The translations under genes and the position numbers were made by a program. Shown here one piece after another: positions 60,817 through 64,000 of a stretch of DNA of 64,000 bases. The stretch lies in the NCBI RefSeq assembly GCF_016545825.1, contig NC_052619.1, positions 14,151,501 through 14,215,500 of the forward strand. Direction: 5' to 3'. The number at the start of each line of letters is the position of its first letter. The stretch's first letter is position 1. The notes beneath the pieces are model-generated. The model ran no database searches. It worked only from the letters and a program-made list of their open reading frames with translations, and was not told the origin of the DNA. Source of the DNA: Eucalyptus grandis (lineage: Eukaryota; Streptophyta; Magnoliopsida; Myrtales; Myrtaceae).

Positions 60817-61419
60817 ATGGGGAACCAAGAGTCTAGCAACCATTCCTCCTCGGGGGGCGGCGGAAAGGTCATCTTGTGGGACGGCACGGTGCACCGGCTG
60901 GAGGGCCCCGGCCTCACTGCAGCCGAGCTCATGCTGGAGCACCCGCAGCAGGTTGTGGTCGAGTTCGACTCCAAGGCCAGCGGGAAGAGGCCGACCCCGT
61001 TGCCCGCCGACCAGGAGCTCGACCCCAGGAAGATCTACCTCATGCTCCCCGTGAAGAGGGGGAAGCCTGTGTCCCTATCTGCCGAGGAGGCCCGGCACGT
61101 GCTCTTCACGGCGAACTCGGCCCTGCAGTCGAGGTCCCTCCTGACGTCCTCCTCAAGGTTCTTGCCATTGTTCGCACGGATGTGCATCATTGGCCCCGGA
61201 GGCGACGGATATGACGAGCACACGCCCCGAGAGCGAGACCAGGAGGGCGAGATGAGCGTGGCCAAGAGGTGCGCCGTAGCAGACCCGTTCATGTCGGAGA
61301 TCATGGACGGCACGCCGGAGTACTTGAGCAGGCAGCTCTCGGGGAAGGGATGGAAGCCGAGTCTAGACACCATCAAGGAGAAGAGGATCCAGAAGAAGGT
61401 GCCTTACTGGCTGTTCTAG
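60817..61419 (+). CDS. PADRE/DUF4228 domain protein 2
   Basis: An intronless gene of 200 residues. MGNQESSNHSS offers an N-myristoylation signal (Gly2, Ser6). PADRE features: KVILWDGTVHRLEGPGLTAAELMLEHP, then PLPADQELDPRKIYLMLPVKRGKP and the helix LSAEEARHVLFTANSALQSR. The C-terminal part ends with the conserved GWKPSLDTIKEKRIQKKVPY and a final WLF, seen in the longer DUF4228 subgroup that PADRE protein 1 lacks. The start codon is in a strong context (GCCATGG). The function is not established for most members; roles in stress and disease response are reported for the family. GC content of this exon is much higher than the surroundings, normal for an intronless gene of this type. Confidence 0.92.
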   Translation: MGNQESSNHSSSGGGGKVILWDGTVHRLEGPGLTAAELMLEHPQQVVVEFDSKASGKRPTPLPADQELDPRKIYLMLPVKRGKPVSLSAEEARHVLFTANSALQSRSLLTSSSRFLPLFARMCIIGPGGDGYDEHTPRERDQEGEMSVAKRCAVADPFMSEIMDGTPEYLSRQLSGKGWKPSLDTIKEKRIQKKVPYWLF

Positions 61420-62291
61420 TCACTTTCAGAGGTCGTCCACCATCTTATTGGGCTGCCAAGATCGGAGTATCGATGTCTAAAAGTGCTGCTTCTTATCAGT
61501 TAGTTTGCATATGTCTATATGTCGTGGCAAAATACTAATGTCGATGCGTAGAAATAGGAAGGGATTGTAAGTCAAACAGCACATGTCCTGACCAGGTTCT
61601 CGAGGAAGAACTGCGTAGCAATGATATAGGGGAGTTAGGGAGTTACAGCGGTGCGTGTATTTGTGGGCCGTTGAGGCCCATAACAAGGCCTGATGTCCTA
61701 GCTTTTCAGCCCATCGCTCGTATTGAACCGGGTCGGATAGTTTCGTTTTCGGTATGCAGTAATTTAAGTATGGGGTCCGTTTATTTGAAGGAATTTTTTT
61801 TGTTGAGAAATTGTTCTCCAACTTTTCAGTATTTGGATGACAGAAAATTAATTGATCTATAGAAAAAGTTTTCTGTAGACTGGAAACAACGAGCTTAAAT
61901 TGAAGGGAAATGACTTCTCCTTTTGGCAAGAAGGAAATCACTTTCCTTAACTCTATCAAACAAATGAAAACTAATCATTTTTCTTAAAGATGATTGCCTT
62001 AAATAATATTTTACTTCGTCATGAGTTTTCAGTGAAACAATTGTACCCTTAATTTGATTTGATTTTGCTTTTGCTAGCTAGAACATAGTGTAATCAATGC
62101 TACGATAGTGAAATTGCAATTGCATCAAGCCAACCGATTAAGGCGAAGTCTAGCAGCGCATGCAAAAGAGAAAAGGTGAGTGCAGATGAAGAAGCCCCCA
62201 TGTCACACCATCAGATAAAAGAGTCCATTTTATGTAGTCATGATTGTACTGCAATTGTGTTGTTGTGTTGTGAAAGTTATGAATTTGTGTT
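61420..62291. other. 3' flank of PADRE gene 2 and intergenic DNA
   Basis: Likely 3' untranslated sequence up to about 61700, then AT-rich intergenic DNA. No gene or structured repeat recognised. Confidence 0.45.
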
Positions 62292-62888
62292 GGGGGTGAG
62301 CATGGTTCGGCTAGGGGATTCTCATCTTAGAATTGAAAACTAAGAACCGGCTCCGAAAAATTGGAACTTGGAATTGCCCGTTGATTTTATGGATCCATCT
62401 AGGAATCAAATCGTAGGTAGATCCATGGAACCAATTTTACTAAGCTTCAAACACTCAATGCAATAATTTGTAGCAAGCCAAAGTAAATAAAAAAACAAAG
62501 AACTCCCATATTCTTAATTGCAAGATCAATAAAAAAATTGGACTCATATTAAAAGTCGAGAATCGAGGCTGTGAGTGAGAGATAGATTGACAACTCAAAC
62601 AAAGTGAGAGTGAGATGAGATAAGCACTTAGCTAATGGATGTTAAATTTCAAATTAGGCTTTTAGGATTTTCATATTTCATTTTTTTTTGGTTGGAGGTT
62701 TTTCTTAAAAATTATAAACTGGTATAGGTGGACAATTTCACACTTGAAACCGAAAATTAGACCGGTACCCACCGGTACCAATAATTTGAACCGATAACTG
62801 AAACAATTCCCTTAGAAGCAGCCAGTTCTGGTTTGATTTGATCCGATCGGTTCGGAAGATTCCTAATTCCTTTGAACACTCCTAATTT
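62292..62888 (+). mobile_element. Dispersed element, copy 2
   Basis: Same-orientation copy of the segment at 29663-30337: 'gggtgagcatggttcgg' at the left, then 'catcttagaattgaaaacta', 'catggaacc', 'aagcttcaaacactcaatgc', 'aattgcaagatcaata', 'attggactcatattaaaag', 'ctaatggatgtta' and a right end 'gattcctaattc'. A weak 8-base direct repeat may flank it. The left end GGGGGTGAGCATGG resembles the ends of common plant hAT-type MITEs. Non-coding. Confidence 0.6.
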
Positions 62889-63880
62889 GCGTGTTTATAG
62901 TATGCGTTAAAAACGCCACGGTTTCTTGAAATTGAGGGGTTGAACTTTCTTGGGGCAAAAAAAATAATTGCCAAGCCATGAGCTTGTTTGTAAATTATAA
63001 AACACGCCATATGAAATTACATCAAACCCCAACTGAAGTTATCATCATGACAAAATTACATCAAAACAGCCTCATGATCTCTAAATTTTTGGGGCAAAAT
63101 CAATCATGATATATTTACCCCTCTTGGTTATCCACAGACGATCGCCAAATGATCACTCGTACCAAACCCATCTTTTCCTTGTACTTTTGTCGAATTCGAG
63201 TGGTGGGTAGTGAGCCGAATCTCTCATTGCTTATTGGCCCAAAAGAGAACGAGAATTATCAACATTCTTTAATTCTCCAATTGAGCAGCAGATCTCATCT
63301 TCCTATGCCCGGGTTCCTGGGGAAATTTAATTTTTTTAAAAAGGGATAAAGCGGAAGAAGAGAAAAAAGAGAGGATAATGTAAAAAAAGTATGGATGACC
63401 ACAGGCAAATCTCTGCTGCATATCCCGGACGCATTCGCGAGAAAACACCAATTTTCCTTATATAGAAAGAGCTTATGTGCAACCAAGTTGCCAGAAATTC
63501 TTGGATGATGCAGTGTGTTTATGAGCCAAATGCATCTTGATCGTCGGCTAGCGCGACCATAAAGTAGTGAACAAATCTCAACTGTTAGATGATAATTTGT
63601 GGAGCGTTATTGTACCTCGGAAATTTTCGTAAAATTCGTGGTTTATGACATCAAAAGCAACTCTTGAATTTTAGATTTTACAAGAGGAGCTGAGATTTAG
63701 GTGAGGGAAACGTGCATTCTGTAATTACGAATGGGGTACTTTGTATTAATCTCCATTAGTCCATGATGCATTGCCAGAACTTCTGTTTTTCCTTTCACCT
63801 TTATTTTTTTGCTTTTTGCTAAGAAAAAGGAAACTCAAATTGAATAATCTAAAAAGAATTATTCCTGGAAGAAGATGACC
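62889..63880. other. Intergenic DNA without a recognised gene
   Basis: AT-rich. The short frames near 63149-63349 and 63295-63486 have no match I know. Nothing else seen. Confidence 0.45.

Positions 63881-63918
<38 letters not shown>
63881..63918 (+). repeat. (AAT)n microsatellite
   Basis: About 12-13 uninterrupted ATA/AAT trinucleotide units near the right edge of the window, likely to vary in length between individuals. Confidence 0.95.
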
Positions 63919-64000
63919 TCAAACATAAAAAGAGATTAAGGATATTATTAATTTCTTTTCTCGAGAGCAGGGGATAATCTTAAACAACAGGACTGGCGGC

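Noticed and set aside
1..64000. CRISPR arrays, operons, phage or bacterial systems
   Set aside because: The window is plant nuclear DNA with spliced genes; the tandem repeats seen lack spacer structure.

Overview
This window is plant nuclear DNA. Genes are split by GT-AG introns (and one apparent GC-AG intron), spacers are AT-rich and full of small transposon relics, and every recognisable protein has plant-type relatives. The strongest evidence is a CKI1-type histidine kinase, two MGN-starting PADRE/DUF4228 proteins and a plant SAR1. I read it as a eudicot. The mobile-element style makes me think of a woody Myrtales-like genome, but that is a guess.

Layout: (1) 2.3-17.9 kb, + strand: a 23-exon gene for a plant BRWD/PHIP-type protein (WD40 repeats, long charged linker, cryptic-Tudor-like segment, degenerate bromodomain), about 1703 residues if one 1-nt frame error in exon 6 is discounted. 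Its introns hold a tRNA-derived SINE with perfect target-site duplications and old diverged repeats. (2) 19.6-21.4 kb, + strand: a small gene whose 93-residue product resembles GON7, a KEOPS subunit. (3) 22.1-25.1 kb, - strand: a CKI1-like hybrid histidine kinase with intact kinase and receiver parts but no sensor ectodomain and a frame break at its 5' end. (4) 25.1-31.4 kb: no gene; a GC-rich minisatellite of about 1.1 kb, a Mutator-like MITE with a 9-bp target-site duplication, and a hAT-like element. (5) 31.4-34.0 kb, - strand: a seven-exon RING-CH E3 ligase with membrane segments and an acidic tail. (6) 34-44 kb: gene-poor. (7) 44.3-45.6 kb, + strand: a four-exon universal stress protein. 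(8) 45.6-51.5 kb: tandem repeats, a foldback element, a duplicated non-coding block and a decayed Ty1/copia RNase H. (9) 52.2-54.8 kb, + strand: SAR1, the COPII GTPase. (10) 55.4-56.8 kb: composite non-autonomous elements. (11) 58.3-58.8 and 60.8-61.4 kb, + strand: two intronless PADRE genes. (12) 61.4-64 kb: repeats only.

The genes do not form a single pathway; this is ordinary plant gene order with independent transcription units. I found no convincing new biological system. The points most worth following are the sensor-less CKI1-like kinase, the frame error in the BRWD-like gene, the possible plant GON7, the family of elements with AT-rich arms and GC-rich minisatellite cores, and the recurrence of long GA/CT tracts in 5' leaders. 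Exon boundaries come from reading frame, splice consensus and family knowledge, not from transcripts.
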